Shown here: in pieces, positions 7,967 to 16,635 of the stretch
How the letters are laid out: every line of letters begins with the position of its first letter
Numbering within the stretch: the stretch's first letter is position 1
Source of the DNA: Rhizobium sp. Root274
GTDB taxonomy: Bacteria > Pseudomonadota > Alphaproteobacteria > Rhizobiales > Rhizobiaceae
Reading direction: 5' to 3'
Assembly (NCBI RefSeq): GCF_001429245.1
Contig: NZ_LMJE01000007.1
Coordinates: forward strand, 411,127 to 475,126
Length of the DNA: 64,000 nucleotides
Made by a program: the position numbers and the translations under genes
The notes under the pieces: generated by a model
What the model was told of the DNA's origin: nothing
Database searches by the model: none
Seen by the model: the letters and a program-made list of their open reading frames with translations, nothing else

Positions 7967-8443
7967 ATGGTAGAAAAGGTACCGATGACGCAGAACGGCT
8001 TTGCCAAGCTCAGCGAAGAGCTGCGCTGGCGCCAGCAGGAAGAGCGTCCGCGCATCATCGAGGCGATCGCCGAGGCCCGCGCCCATGGCGACCTTTCGGA
8101 AAACGCCGAATATCACGCCGCCAAGGAAGCGCAGAGCCACAATGAGGGCCGCGTCGGCGAGCTGGAGGACCTGATCGCCCGCGCGGAAGTCATCGATCTT
8201 TCCAAGATGTCTGGCTCGAAGATCAAGTTCGGCGCCACCGTCAAGCTGGTCGATGAGGATACCGACGAGGAAAAGACCTACCAGATCGTCGGCGACCAGG
8301 AAGCCGACGTGAAGGCCGGCCGCATCTCGATTTCCTCCCCGATCGCCCGCGCGCTGATCGGCAAGGAAGTCGGCGACAACATCGAAGTCGTCGCCCCCGG
8401 CGGCTCCAAGGCCTACGAAATCCTTGCGGTCAACTGGGGTTGA
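7967..8443 (+). CDS. greA: Transcription elongation factor GreA
   Basis: A 158-residue GreA that rescues backtracked RNA polymerase by stimulating transcript cleavage. The N-terminal coiled coil includes [18 protein letters not shown] with the acidic tip residues, and the C-terminal FKBP-like domain includes [18 protein letters not shown]. The ATG at 7967 is preceded by GAAGGAAGAAG; the open frame upstream to 7904 runs through the leader hairpin and is not used. The downstream LPS glycosyltransferase starts 17 bases after the stop and may be co-transcribed. Confidence 0.96.
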   Translation: MVEKVPMTQNGFAKLSEELRWRQQEERPRIIEAIAEARAHGDLSENAEYHAAKEAQSHNEGRVGELEDLIARAEVIDLSKMSGSKIKFGATVKLVDEDTDEEKTYQIVGDQEADVKAGRISISSPIARALIGKEVGDNIEVVAPGGSKAYEILAVNWG

Positions 8444-8459
8444 TGGGCGCGAAACCCTG

Positions 8460-9533
8460 ATGGCGAAAAGCGAGACGACATACGTGGATCCCACCGGGGT
8501 CCACGTCATCGCGCCGAATTTCAAGATGCGTCTGTCCGGCGTCACCTCGACGATCATCCAGCTCGTCCCGGTGCAGAACCGGCTCGGGCAGAAGGTCGCC
8601 GTGCTGGGTCCGGGTCTTCCAGGTCATCTACCCCATCTGCGGTATCGGGATCTCTGGAAGCTATGGAAGCGCCCGGCAGGCGCCGACCACCGTGTCTGGC
8701 ACGCCCGCCGCAACATCGAGATGTTGCCCGGCATCATCATGCGCGACCTCTTGCGCATGCCCTTGAAGCTCGTCTTCACCTCCGCCTCGCAGCGCAAGCA
8801 TTCCGGCTGGACGAGATTTCTGATCCGTCAGATGGACGCGGTGATCGCGACCAGTGCCAAGACGTCCGCCTATCTCGAAGTGCCAAACACTGTCGTCATG
8901 CACGGCATCGACTGCGACAAGTTCCGACCGGCCGAAAACAAGGCTGAAGCGAAACGTGCCTGCGGCCTCGATCCCGAGAAACGCTACATCGGCTGCTTCG
9001 GCCGTGTCCGCCACCAGAAGGGCACCGACCTCTTCGTCGACGCAATGATTGCGCTTCTACCCCAGCATCCCGGCTGGGCCGCCATCGTCGCCGGCCGCGC
9101 CACCCCGCAGCACCAGGCTTTCGAGGAAGAACTCAAGTCAAAAGTGAAAGCCGCCGGCCTCGCCGACCGCATCCTCTTCGTTGGCGAACACAAGAACATC
9201 GCCGACTGGTACCGCACCCTCGACCTCTTCATCGCCCCACAACGCTGGGAAGGTTTTGGGCTGACCCCGCTCGAAGCCATGGCAACGGGCGTGCCGGTTG
9301 TGGCAACGGATGTCGGGGCATTTGCGGAGTTGATTGTCACTTCTGCTGGCGAAAGTCCCGGGCACATCATTCCCAAAGACGATCTACCCGCAATGATCGC
9401 GGCCACACAGAACATGCTCGAGCCACATGCCCTCCCCCGGGCCGCCGCCGGAGCACGCGAGCACGCGCAATCCCTCTACCGGATCGAAACGGAAGTGACG
9501 CGACTGGGCGAGGTCTACACCCAAGTCCGCTGA
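8460..9533 (+). CDS. lpsB: LPS core glycosyltransferase, LpsB/LpcC type
   Basis: A 357-residue family-4 glycosyltransferase (GT-B fold). The acceptor-side half starts VHVIAPNFKMRLSGVTSTI; the nucleotide-sugar half contains GCFGRVRHQKGTDLFVDAM and the EX7E-like stretch RWEGFGLTPLEAMATGVPVV. Position directly after greA and beside lpsE/lpsD-like genes matches the rhizobial locus where LpsB (LpcC in R. leguminosarum) adds mannose to the LPS inner core at the inner membrane. Its TGA (9531-9533) abuts the stop of the convergent lpsE gene with no spacer. The ATG at 8460 has a weak ribosome site, consistent with translation after greA. Confidence 0.87.
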   Translation: MAKSETTYVDPTGVHVIAPNFKMRLSGVTSTIIQLVPVQNRLGQKVAVLGPGLPGHLPHLRYRDLWKLWKRPAGADHRVWHARRNIEMLPGIIMRDLLRMPLKLVFTSASQRKHSGWTRFLIRQMDAVIATSAKTSAYLEVPNTVVMHGIDCDKFRPAENKAEAKRACGLDPEKRYIGCFGRVRHQKGTDLFVDAMIALLPQHPGWAAIVAGRATPQHQAFEEELKSKVKAAGLADRILFVGEHKNIADWYRTLDLFIAPQRWEGFGLTPLEAMATGVPVVATDVGAFAELIVTSAGESPGHIIPKDDLPAMIAATQNMLEPHALPRAAAGAREHAQSLYRIETEVTRLGEVYTQVR

Positions 9534-10571
9534 TCAGCTGCGCGCTATCACCTGCCGTTCGAACAGCCCGATATAGGCATCGGCGACAGCCGCCTCGGAG
9601 AACTGGCCCATCAGGGTCGCGGTGCCTCCATTGGCGATGGATTCAGCAAGCGCAGGTTCTTCGATAACGCGGCGGATGGCGCCGGCGAAACTGTCCGCAT
9701 TGCCGATCTCGGCAAACAATCCGTTTTCGCCGTCGCGCATGAACCAGCTTGGCCCTTCGGAACGGGACGAGACGACCGGCTTGCGCTGTGCCCAGGCCTC
9801 CAGGATGACATTGCCCAGCGGCTCGTGGCTCGACGGCATGACGAACACGTCGGATGCCGCAACATAGGGCCGGGTATCCTTCTGCCAGCCGAGAAAGCGC
9901 ACACGTCCGGTCATCCCGAGATCCGCAGCCAAGCCCCTCAGGCTGTCCGCCTCTTCGCCATCGCCGGCAAGCCAGAGATGAACATCCGGCGAAAGCCGGG
10001 ACACGGCCTCGATCAAGGTATGAAATCCCTTGCGCCGGACGAACCGCCCCATGCTCATGACGACAGGCACACCCTCCGGCGTCCCCGTCCTGGCGCGCTC
10101 GATCGGCGTCACGATTTCCGTATCGGTGAAATTGGAGATCACCTCAACCCCGCGCGTCCAGCCGAGCTTGCGGACATGCTCGCCGATGGCAGGCGTATTG
10201 CACACCAGAATGTCGGTGTTCTTGAAATAGGAGAGGTTGGTCGGAAAGTCGCCGAGCCGCGAGAGCCTCACGCAGCCCTTGTAGGCCGGCATCAACCGGC
10301 TGGCCCGGGTCGCCCACGACATGAGTCCGTCCGGCTTTTCCCGCTCCGCCATCATGCGGACGCGAATCGGCAACAGCAACCGGTCGGGCGACATATTGCG
10401 AAAATTGCTCTCGATGATGCCGCAAACTTGCTCGATGTCCTTGCGCCAAAGCCGGTCCGGACGAATGACCGCCGTCTGCTCCACCCCCCGTTTGGCCAAC
10501 GCATTTACCAGATGCACGAAAAAGCGCTCAGCCCCGCCGTCCTTGCCAAAGTGATAGTGGAAGACCTTCAT
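9534..10571 (-). CDS. lpsE: LPS core glycosyltransferase, LpsE type (GT4)
   Basis: A 345-residue family-4 glycosyltransferase. The N-terminus FHYHFGKDGGAERFFVHLV is the acceptor-domain glycine loop; the donor half contains VVMSMGRFVRRKGFHTLIEA and SSHEPLGNVILEAWAQRKPV, the conserved E-x7-E region. It acts on the cytoplasmic face in LPS core assembly. The start ATG at 10571 overlaps the stop of the upstream lpsD-type gene by four bases (ATGA), so the two are one operon. The exact sugar it adds cannot be read from sequence. Confidence 0.85.
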   Translation of the reverse strand: MKVFHYHFGKDGGAERFFVHLVNALAKRGVEQTAVIRPDRLWRKDIEQVCGIIESNFRNMSPDRLLLPIRVRMMAEREKPDGLMSWATRASRLMPAYKGCVRLSRLGDFPTNLSYFKNTDILVCNTPAIGEHVRKLGWTRGVEVISNFTDTEIVTPIERARTGTPEGVPVVMSMGRFVRRKGFHTLIEAVSRLSPDVHLWLAGDGEEADSLRGLAADLGMTGRVRFLGWQKDTRPYVAASDVFVMPSSHEPLGNVILEAWAQRKPVVSSRSEGPSWFMRDGENGLFAEIGNADSFAGAIRRVIEEPALAESIANGGTATLMGQFSEAAVADAYIGLFERQVIARS

Positions 10572-11386
10572 TCTTTGCTCCCACGCTCCATGTCATCCAC
10601 GTTGGGACGTCTTGTGAGCGCCTGTCGTTGATAGATTTTCGCCTGCGTCAGAAAGGCATAGACCGCCCCGGTCATCGCCTCAATGAAGCCCGGCGCGCCG
10701 CAGCGCCACAAACCATTGCGGAAATAGAGCCGGAGGAAATAAAGCAGGGGCGAGAACACCAGCTTCGAAACCTTCGCCTGTCTCCCCTCGGCAACCTGCT
10801 GGTCAGCCTTCAGCGTCGAATATTTATTCTCTTTGAGGATCTGTTCATCGATGACGAGTGGTCGGTAGTGCAAAAGACTACCAGCAGACGAGCGCTCCAC
10901 TCTCCCCTCTGCAACAAGCCCCTCATGGACCCGTTGTGAAAGGTCGTATCGCCCCGCTCCTCGCCGGATCAGTCGCAGGTTCTTGCGCTCGCGCACATGC
11001 GCGGGTGTATACCCGTAGCCGATCAGATAAGGCCGCCGCGCGACCCGCCAGCCAATCACCTCGGGCGGCGCGGCAATTAACTTCGGAAGCTCCGCTCGCA
11101 ATGCCGCGTCCAGCCGCTCATCCGCATCGATGTTGAAACACCAGGCATGGGAGCAGTGCTCCAGCGCAAACTGCTTCTGTCCCGCATACCCGCGCCAGGG
11201 CTCATGGATAAAGCGAATGGGAAAGCCGCGATCGATGTAGGACTGCACAAGCAACGCAGTTCCATCTGTCGATCCGGAATCGACGATGATGATCTCAGCG
11301 AAACCCTCAAGGCTTTCGATGCAATTGCCGAGATAGTCCTGCTCGTTTAAGCAAATGATGAAGGCGGAAAGCGGTAATGGCGCCAT
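10568..11386 (-). CDS. lpsD: LPS core glycosyltransferase, LpsD/WaaE type (GT2)
   Basis: A 272-residue family-2 (GT-A) glycosyltransferase. PLSAFIICLNEQDYLGNCI opens the fold, with EIIIVDSGSTDGT as the nucleotide-binding part and NIDADERLD as the metal-binding DxD region (DADE). It resembles WaaE/KdtX-like enzymes that glucosylate the LPS inner core. I chose the ATG at 11386 (MAPLPLSAF) because family N-termini begin just before SAFIICLNE; the frame is open to 11509, and no start shows a strong ribosome site. The C-terminal third holds a hydrophobic, probably membrane-associated region. Confidence 0.83.
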   Translation of the reverse strand: MAPLPLSAFIICLNEQDYLGNCIESLEGFAEIIIVDSGSTDGTALLVQSYIDRGFPIRFIHEPWRGYAGQKQFALEHCSHAWCFNIDADERLDAALRAELPKLIAAPPEVIGWRVARRPYLIGYGYTPAHVRERKNLRLIRRGAGRYDLSQRVHEGLVAEGRVERSSAGSLLHYRPLVIDEQILKENKYSTLKADQQVAEGRQAKVSKLVFSPLLYFLRLYFRNGLWRCGAPGFIEAMTGAVYAFLTQAKIYQRQALTRRPNVDDMERGSKE

Positions 11387-11601
11387 GAGTTCACGTCGAT
11401 GGTCTGGAACGTTGTCTTTCAACGCTTCCGATACAGTGCCCGACATCGCCCGTCGATAGGCCCACTCAGATTTAGCCGCTCTCAACGAGGAAAACAGGGA
11501 GGCTCTCAACCGGGCAACAATTCACGGGGATGCTATGCCAGGAGTCTGGCACTCCCCTATGCACCATGGTACCGACAGCACACTTGGCTAAGGAACGAGA
11601 T

Positions 11602-12402
11602 ATGCTGAACCTATCAGAGCGCCTCCCCGCAAATGTTTTCTGCGAACTGATCAACATACGGAACAAACTTCGCGGAAAGAAACACCGACTGTCTGTGACC
11701 GAACAAGGCAGCGTCTACCGCGTATCGGACGGCGAACATCAACTTTACATCTGCCGACGCAACCGGCACAACCGTTCCAAGCGGGGCGTGATAGCCGGCA
11801 TAGAGGAATTGGCCCGCCACTACCATCTGGATCTTCTGAATTTGGGGCCAAGCGACTTGCTGATAGACTGCGGCGCGAATATTGGCGAACTTGGCGCTTG
11901 GGCTCGTGTACATGGCCTCCGCTATGAAGCATTCGAGCCGGAGGCGCTTGAAGCGCGTTGCGTGGATCTCAACGCTTTCGGCGGAGCACCGAAGACACGC
12001 CGCCATGCTCTTTGGAACGTCGACACCACCCTCAGATTTTTCCGCAAACCAGGCACCGCCGATGGCTCGCTGATCGAGTTTAACGAATACGAAGACGTGG
12101 TGGAGATGCCTGCGAAGCGTCTGGATCATTTGGACATTGATGTGTCGGGCAGCAGGCGCGTAGTGCTGAAAATCGAGGCTGAAGGTGCCGAACCAGAGGT
12201 GTTGGAAGGCGCCACTGGGATTTTAGCGAATGTGGACTATGTGACGATCGACTGTGGTTTCGAACGAGGCAAAGAACGGGCCGACACGTTTGCAGCCACC
12301 AATACCTTCCTGGCGGATCAGGGGTTCCGAATGATGAAGCCAAATTTCAAGAGGATGATAATGCTTTACTGCAACATGGATCGGGTCTCGCAAGTGAAGT
12401 GA
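11602..12402 (+). CDS. FkbM-family SAM-dependent methyltransferase
   Basis: A 266-residue methyltransferase. The SAM-binding region reads LLIDCGANIGELGAWARV, and the family motif VVLKIEAEGAEPEVLEGA lies about two thirds along, as in FkbM-type O-methyltransferases acting on sugars. The ATG at 11602 sits eight bases after AAGGA; upstream codons to 11530 lack support. It lies between lpsD and lrp, where as I recall other rhizobia carry lpsC, and it is oriented against its neighbours. Methylation of an LPS or O-antigen sugar is a reasonable inference. The base composition looks less GC-rich than that of adjoining genes, hinting at acquisition. Confidence 0.8.
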   Translation: MLNLSERLPANVFCELINIRNKLRGKKHRLSVTEQGSVYRVSDGEHQLYICRRNRHNRSKRGVIAGIEELARHYHLDLLNLGPSDLLIDCGANIGELGAWARVHGLRYEAFEPEALEARCVDLNAFGGAPKTRRHALWNVDTTLRFFRKPGTADGSLIEFNEYEDVVEMPAKRLDHLDIDVSGSRRVVLKIEAEGAEPEVLEGATGILANVDYVTIDCGFERGKERADTFAATNTFLADQGFRMMKPNFKRMIMLYCNMDRVSQVK

Positions 12403-12423
12403 ACCGTCGCGATCTGACTACGC

Positions 12424-12894
12424 TCAAACCTCCAACAACCCAACCTTCTTCACCTGTCGGATCGTCAGCATGGTTCTGACCGTATCCACATGCTCGTTTG
12501 CCGTCAGCACTTCTATGACGAAGTCCTGAAACTTCGTTAGGTTCTCTGCCACGCAATGCAGGAGAAAGTCGCTGTCTCCATTGACCATCCAGGCTTGTCG
12601 GACGATCGACCAGTTGTCCGTGGCCGCCGCGAAATCCTTGAGGTTGGCCTCGGACTGGTGCTTGAGCCCCACCATGCAGAAGGCAACTAGATCATAACCG
12701 AGTTTGCTGGCATTGAGCACAGCGTGATAGCTCTCGACCACGCCAGCCTCTTCGAGTTTCCGCACCCGCCGAAGACAGGGCGGGGCGGAAATGCCTACAC
12801 GTTCTGCCAGCGCGACATTGGTTATGCGGCCATCTAGCTGCAATTCGCGTAGAATTTTCAGATCTATTGCATCAAGTTCAACGCGCATGGCCAT
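12424..12894 (-). CDS. lrp: Lrp/AsnC-family transcriptional regulator
   Basis: A 156-residue regulator. The N-terminal winged helix runs from LDAIDLKILRELQLDGRITN through VALAERVGISAPPCLRRVRK; the C-terminal RAM/AsnC ligand-binding domain ends MLTIRQVKKVGLLEV. It corresponds to the lrp gene that accompanies the lps cluster and trxB in related rhizobia and probably senses amino acids. The start is the ATG at 12894 or the second ATG six bases on. It converges on the FkbM gene with a 21-base gap and no visible terminator. Confidence 0.92.
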   Translation of the reverse strand: MAMRVELDAIDLKILRELQLDGRITNVALAERVGISAPPCLRRVRKLEEAGVVESYHAVLNASKLGYDLVAFCMVGLKHQSEANLKDFAAATDNWSIVRQAWMVNGDSDFLLHCVAENLTKFQDFVIEVLTANEHVDTVRTMLTIRQVKKVGLLEV

Positions 12895-12984
12895 CGCCGC
12901 TTTACCCTGCTGGAGTGCTCCAGCCCCTTGTGTATGTTAGTCATTGCCGTCGGTGAGTGCATTTATGGCGGGACAATGGGCGAA

Positions 12985-13671
12985 CTAGGTTTTCTTCAGG
13001 ATCGCCATGTAATTTATCGGCATGCCGCGTGACGTGTAGCGATGCCGGATGTCGGCAAGTCGCGCCAAAGGCGACATTAACCGCGCCAACAGACCGAACA
13101 ACTGAAATACGACGAGCAAGAGAAGTCCTCCTACACCACCACCGAAGCCCGCGGTAGAACGTGGGAAGTGACTACGCATGTAGCGCAGTTGATGGGCCAC
13201 GGTACCCATGAAGCCTTCGAGCCACCGGATCTCGTTTGTGTGAAAGCCTGATTGTTCAAAGAGATACATTAAGCCGAATTGTGTATAACGGTAAAAGTCG
13301 TAGGGCTTTTCGTGTTCTTGATAATAGAGCGGAGCCGAAAAAAACATGACTCCACCCGGTTTCAGCACGCGATTCAGCTCTTTCAGCACCAACTTGGGCT
13401 CAGGTAGATGTTCCATCACCTGAGTAAAAACCACCGCATCAAATCGGCCGTCTTCGACAGGTATGGAACGCAGGTCGCATACATACGTGCTTGGTTTATA
13501 CGCTTTATCGACCTGCTCGAAATCTGCGGTTTCGTAACGCTGCTGTGAAAATTTCGAAGCATATTTCTGTGATCCGGCTCCGGCATCTAGGACAAGACAT
13601 CCAGGTGGAAGCGATTTGCCGAACGCTTCGAGTTCACGATCAAGCCAAACCCGGCTGGCATTCAGACCCAT
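12985..13671 (-). CDS. Class I SAM-dependent methyltransferase with C-terminal membrane segment
   Basis: About 228 residues. The SAM-binding motif is CLVLDAGAGSQKYASKF (motif I), with VVFTQVMEHLPEPKLVL and LKPGGVMFFSAPLYYQEHEK following as motifs of the methyltransf-11 fold. A hydrophobic stretch GVGGLLLLVVFQLFGLLARL near residues 170-190 suggests membrane attachment. The ATG at 13671 has AAGGGG seven bases upstream; the frame extends to 13734 without support. Between lrp and trxB, two genes usually adjacent in rhizobia, it is probably a strain-variable envelope-modification gene, target unknown. Confidence 0.78.
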   Translation of the reverse strand: MGLNASRVWLDRELEAFGKSLPPGCLVLDAGAGSQKYASKFSQQRYETADFEQVDKAYKPSTYVCDLRSIPVEDGRFDAVVFTQVMEHLPEPKLVLKELNRVLKPGGVMFFSAPLYYQEHEKPYDFYRYTQFGLMYLFEQSGFHTNEIRWLEGFMGTVAHQLRYMRSHFPRSTAGFGGGVGGLLLLVVFQLFGLLARLMSPLARLADIRHRYTSRGMPINYMAILKKT

Positions 13672-13920
13672 ATCATTCCCCTTCAAGCCAAGGCCATGTG
13701 CACTAGTCCCAGATGAGTGTATTGCTGCATTCACTCGCGAATTCCAGCCGGCCTAACGCAATAGCTGGGGACATCGAGCCGAAATATCGGACAGATCCGC
13801 GTTGAAGAAGTCTCTTCGCTAACCGCTGGAAACGACCTTATGCCGATTTGCGGCAACTGCAGATTTCTTCAGCGGATGTTTTGCGGGGCACGTGACCACC
13901 TGATTTTTCGCTCGGTGCAC

Positions 13921-13950
13921 TTGAAAAACTAACCTGTCGATCCCTAAACT
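13921..13950 (+). promoter_or_regulatory. Candidate trxB promoter
   Basis: In the 353-bp gap between the methyltransferase and trxB, TTGAAA (13921-13926) and TAAACT (13945-13950) are separated by 18 bases, giving a transcript with a leader of about 70 bases. No gene, repeat or RNA is supported elsewhere in the gap. Confidence 0.4.
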
Positions 13951-14024
13951 ACCCCGAAGCCTCGAAACTCTAATAGTCGCCCGGTCGCACAGAACGACAC
14001 GCCATCCGGGCTAAGGAATACGAC

Positions 14025-15002
14025 ATGACCGCCCGCCACACCAAGGTGCTGATCATCGGCTCCGGCCCCGCCGGATACACTGCTGCCATCTATGCCGCCC
14101 GCGCCATGCTGAAGCCGGTGCTGATTGCCGGTATGGAACAGGGTGGCCAGTTGATGATCACCACGGATGTGGAGAATTATCCGGGTTTTGCCGATCCAAT
14201 CCAAGGCCCCTGGCTGATGGAGCAGATGCTCAACCAGGCGATCCATGTCGGCACCGAGATCGTCAGCGATCTCGTGACCGAAGTCGACACCGTCAACCGC
14301 CCCTTCACGGTCAAGACCGACAGCGGCCAGGTCTGGACAGCCGAGACGTTGATCATCTGCACGGGTGCCAAGGCCAAGTGGCTCGGCATCGAAAGCGAAC
14401 AGCATTTCCAGGGCTTTGGCGTCTCGGCTTGCGCCACCTGCGATGGCTTCTTCTATCGCAACAAGGACGTGATCGTCGTCGGCGGCGGCAATTCGGCTGT
14501 CGAAGAGGCGCTCTATCTCTCGCATATCTGCAAGTCGGTGACCGTCGTGCATCGCCGCGACAGTTTCCGCTCGGAAAAAATCCTGCAGGAGCGCCTGTTC
14601 GCCAAGGAGAACATCCGCGTCCTCTGGAACACCACCGTCGAAGAAATCACCGGCGCAGCGGCCAAGCCGCCGATGCCGCCCTCTGTTTCGGGTGTGAAGC
14701 TAAAGGATCAACTGACCGGCGCCGTGACTGACATGCCGATCGACGGTGTCTTCGTCGCCATCGGCCATGCCCCGGCAGTCGAACTGTTCAAGGGCAAGCT
14801 GAAGCTCAAGTCAAACGGCTATCTCTGGACAGCCCCTGATTCGACGGCAACCGATGTGCCGGGCATTTTTGCCGCCGGTGACGTTACCGACGACGTCTAC
14901 CGCCAAGCGATCACGGCCGCCGGCATGGGCTGCATGGCAGCGCTCGAAGCCGAGCGTTATCTGACGGCCCTGTCCATCCCCGCCCAGCAAGCGGCGGAGT
15001 AG
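14025..15002 (+). CDS. trxB: Thioredoxin-disulfide reductase
   Basis: A 325-residue NADPH-dependent FAD enzyme that reduces thioredoxin in the cytoplasm. FAD motif IIGSGPAGYTA lies at residues 10-20, the redox-active CATC at 136-139, the NADPH motif VVGGGNSAVEEALYLSH in the middle, and the terminal FAD motif GIFAAGDVTDDVYRQAITAA. Length is normal. The lsrB-type regulator starts six bases after its stop, so both may be transcribed together; as I recall trxB-lsrB adjacency is conserved in rhizobia, and LsrB is linked to redox control there. Confidence 0.96.
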   Translation: MTARHTKVLIIGSGPAGYTAAIYAARAMLKPVLIAGMEQGGQLMITTDVENYPGFADPIQGPWLMEQMLNQAIHVGTEIVSDLVTEVDTVNRPFTVKTDSGQVWTAETLIICTGAKAKWLGIESEQHFQGFGVSACATCDGFFYRNKDVIVVGGGNSAVEEALYLSHICKSVTVVHRRDSFRSEKILQERLFAKENIRVLWNTTVEEITGAAAKPPMPPSVSGVKLKDQLTGAVTDMPIDGVFVAIGHAPAVELFKGKLKLKSNGYLWTAPDSTATDVPGIFAAGDVTDDVYRQAITAAGMGCMAALEAERYLTALSIPAQQAAE

Positions 15003-15007
15003 AGGCC

Positions 15008-15919
15008 ATGAGAGGGGGCGGCATGCCGCTGGACTGGGACAAACTGCGCATTTTCCACTCTGCCGCGGAAGCAGGCTCCTTCACCCATGCCGCCGACAAG
15101 CTGCATCTGTCCCAGTCGGCAATCAGCCGCCAGGTCTCGTCGCTGGAACAGGATATCGGCGTCAAGCTCTTCCACCGCCATGCCCGCGGCCTGATCCTCA
15201 CCGAACAGGGCGAATTGCTGTACCGCACTGCCCACGACGTTCTATTGAAGCTGCAGACCGTGAAGATGCAGCTGACGGAAACGACGGAAAAGCCCTCTGG
15301 CAAACTGCGCGTGACGACCACGGTTGGCCTCGGCCAGGGCTGGCTTACGGACAAGGTGCAGGAATTTCTGCAACTCTATCCGGAAATGTCGATCCAGCTC
15401 ATCCTCGACAACGAGGAACTGGACGTGAACATGCGCCATGCCGACTGCGCCATTCGCCTGCGCCAGCCGCAACAGTCGGATCTCATCCAGCGCAAGCTCT
15501 TCACCGTGCATATGCATGTCTATGCAGCCCCCTCTTACATCAATCGCTATGGCGAGCCACAGTCGATCGAGGATCTCGACAATCACAAGATCATCTCGTT
15601 CGGCGAGCCCGCACCAAACTATCTGCTCGACGTCAACTGGCTGGAAACGGCAGGCCGTTCGTCCGACAATGCCCGAATGCCGCACCTGCAGATCAACAGC
15701 CAGACGTCGATCAAGCGCGCCTGTTTGCTGGGCATCGGCATAGCCATGCTGCCGGACTATATCGTCGGACGTGATCCGGGACTTTTACAGCTCGCCATCC
15801 CGGCAGATATCCCGTCCTTCGATACATATTTCTGCTATCCAGACGAGATCAAGAACGCCGCAAAGCTCAAGGCATTCCGGGATTTCATCGTCGCGAAAGC
15901 GCGCAACTGGAACTTCTGA
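15008..15919 (+). CDS. lsrB: LysR-family regulator, LsrB/VtlR type
   Basis: A 303-residue LysR-type regulator. The N-terminal HTH is DKLRIFHSAAEAGSFTHAAD with LSQSAISRQVSSLE; the C-terminal effector domain carries cysteines at 147, 239 and 276, and redox-sensitive cysteines are known in the S. meliloti homologue LsrB. Its Brucella/Agrobacterium homologue VtlR activates AbcR small RNAs. Here an AbcR-like sRNA lies immediately downstream on the same strand, which supports the assignment. Starts at 15008 (ATG) or 15023 (MPLDWDKL); the second matches family length better. Confidence 0.88.
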   Translation: MRGGGMPLDWDKLRIFHSAAEAGSFTHAADKLHLSQSAISRQVSSLEQDIGVKLFHRHARGLILTEQGELLYRTAHDVLLKLQTVKMQLTETTEKPSGKLRVTTTVGLGQGWLTDKVQEFLQLYPEMSIQLILDNEELDVNMRHADCAIRLRQPQQSDLIQRKLFTVHMHVYAAPSYINRYGEPQSIEDLDNHKIISFGEPAPNYLLDVNWLETAGRSSDNARMPHLQINSQTSIKRACLLGIGIAMLPDYIVGRDPGLLQLAIPADIPSFDTYFCYPDEIKNAAKLKAFRDFIVAKARNWNF

Positions 15920-15983
15920 GGGCTGCCACCTCGGTGGAAATTGTATGCTTGGCGCACCGACCTGCGCTCACCGCATGCCTGAC

Positions 15984-16027
15984 ATGCATAAAAAAGCATT
16001 GTTCACTGCACAAAAAACCACCATATC
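15984..16027 (+). promoter_or_regulatory. Promoter and possible LysR-type site of the AbcR-like RNA
   Basis: TTGTTC (15999-16004) and CATATC (16022-16027) are spaced by 17 bases and place a transcript start near 16033. Just upstream, ATGC (15984-15987) and GCAT (15996-15999) form an inverted repeat around an A-rich core, a layout compatible with a LysR-type activator contacting the -35 region. Binding by the adjacent lsrB product is inference from its homologues. Confidence 0.5.
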
Positions 16028-16032
16028 GCACA

Positions 16033-16149
16033 CGGCTGATGCACATGGTGGCTTTTTCCTCCCAGTTCCACCGCAGCAGCTGTTCCCCTCTGGAGGTTTT
16101 AACCTTCACAATTTAAAGGGCCCTGGTTTTCCAGTGGCCCTCTTTTTTT
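16033..16149 (+). ncRNA. AbcR-family (alpha-r15) small regulatory RNA
   Basis: About 117 nt. GGTGG (16047-16051) pairs with CCACC (16068-16072), exposing CTCCCAG in the loop, and a second exposed stretch GTTCCCCTC follows at 16082-16090. These are the two pyrimidine-rich anti-ribosome-site motifs known for AbcR RNAs. A small hairpin at about 16092-16107 and an intrinsic terminator (AGGGCC 16117-16122 to GGCCCT 16136-16141, then seven T at 16143-16149) complete the expected architecture. AbcR RNAs act with Hfq to block translation of many ABC-transporter mRNAs. Location between lsrB and the ArsR-like gene matches the S. meliloti locus as I recall it. Only one copy is visible, although related species often carry two in tandem. 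Confidence 0.8.
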
Positions 16150-16279
16150 GCCTTTTGTCCGGAACAAAATCGACCCTGCGGCATTGGGGGCGTAAGGCGG
16201 AACTATCGCCGCGTCCCGATAAATGGAATGCGCGTCGAACTTCTGCCCCTGTCGATAAGCCGAGTTTACTGGAGGGGTC

Positions 16280-16573
16280 ATGTACCTAGAGGACGTGATG
16301 AAGGCGCTGGCGCATCCTGCGCGCATGGAAATGTTGATCTGGCTCAAGGAACCCAACCAATATTTTGGTGTTCCCAAGGATGAGGCTGGAGAAGGCATCA
16401 GCGCCGGGCAATTCGAACGCTCGGGGCTATCTCAGTCTGCCGTCTCGGCCCATCTGGCGACCTTGCAGCGCGCCGGCCTTATCAGCTCAAAACGCGTTGG
16501 CCAGCGGGTCCTGTATCGGCGCGAGGAAGACACCATCAAGGAATTCATCAAGACCTTGAACGGAATGCTCTGA
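16280..16573 (+). CDS. ArsR-family winged-helix regulator
   Basis: A 97-residue regulator beginning MYLEDVMKALAHPARMEML, with the helix-turn-helix SQSAVSAHLATLQRAGLI near residues 50-67 and a wing RVGQRVLYRR. No metal-ligand cysteines are seen. GGAGGGG precedes the ATG at 16280. It lies between the AbcR-like RNA and an Old Yellow Enzyme gene that begins 62 bases after its stop, so control of that reductase is plausible but unproven. Confidence 0.85.
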   Translation: MYLEDVMKALAHPARMEMLIWLKEPNQYFGVPKDEAGEGISAGQFERSGLSQSAVSAHLATLQRAGLISSKRVGQRVLYRREEDTIKEFIKTLNGML

Positions 16574-16635
16574 CCACCCACATGCTTGGTTCCCGGCGAC
16601 CAATCCTCCCCCGCCGGAAACGCTCAAGAGGTTTC

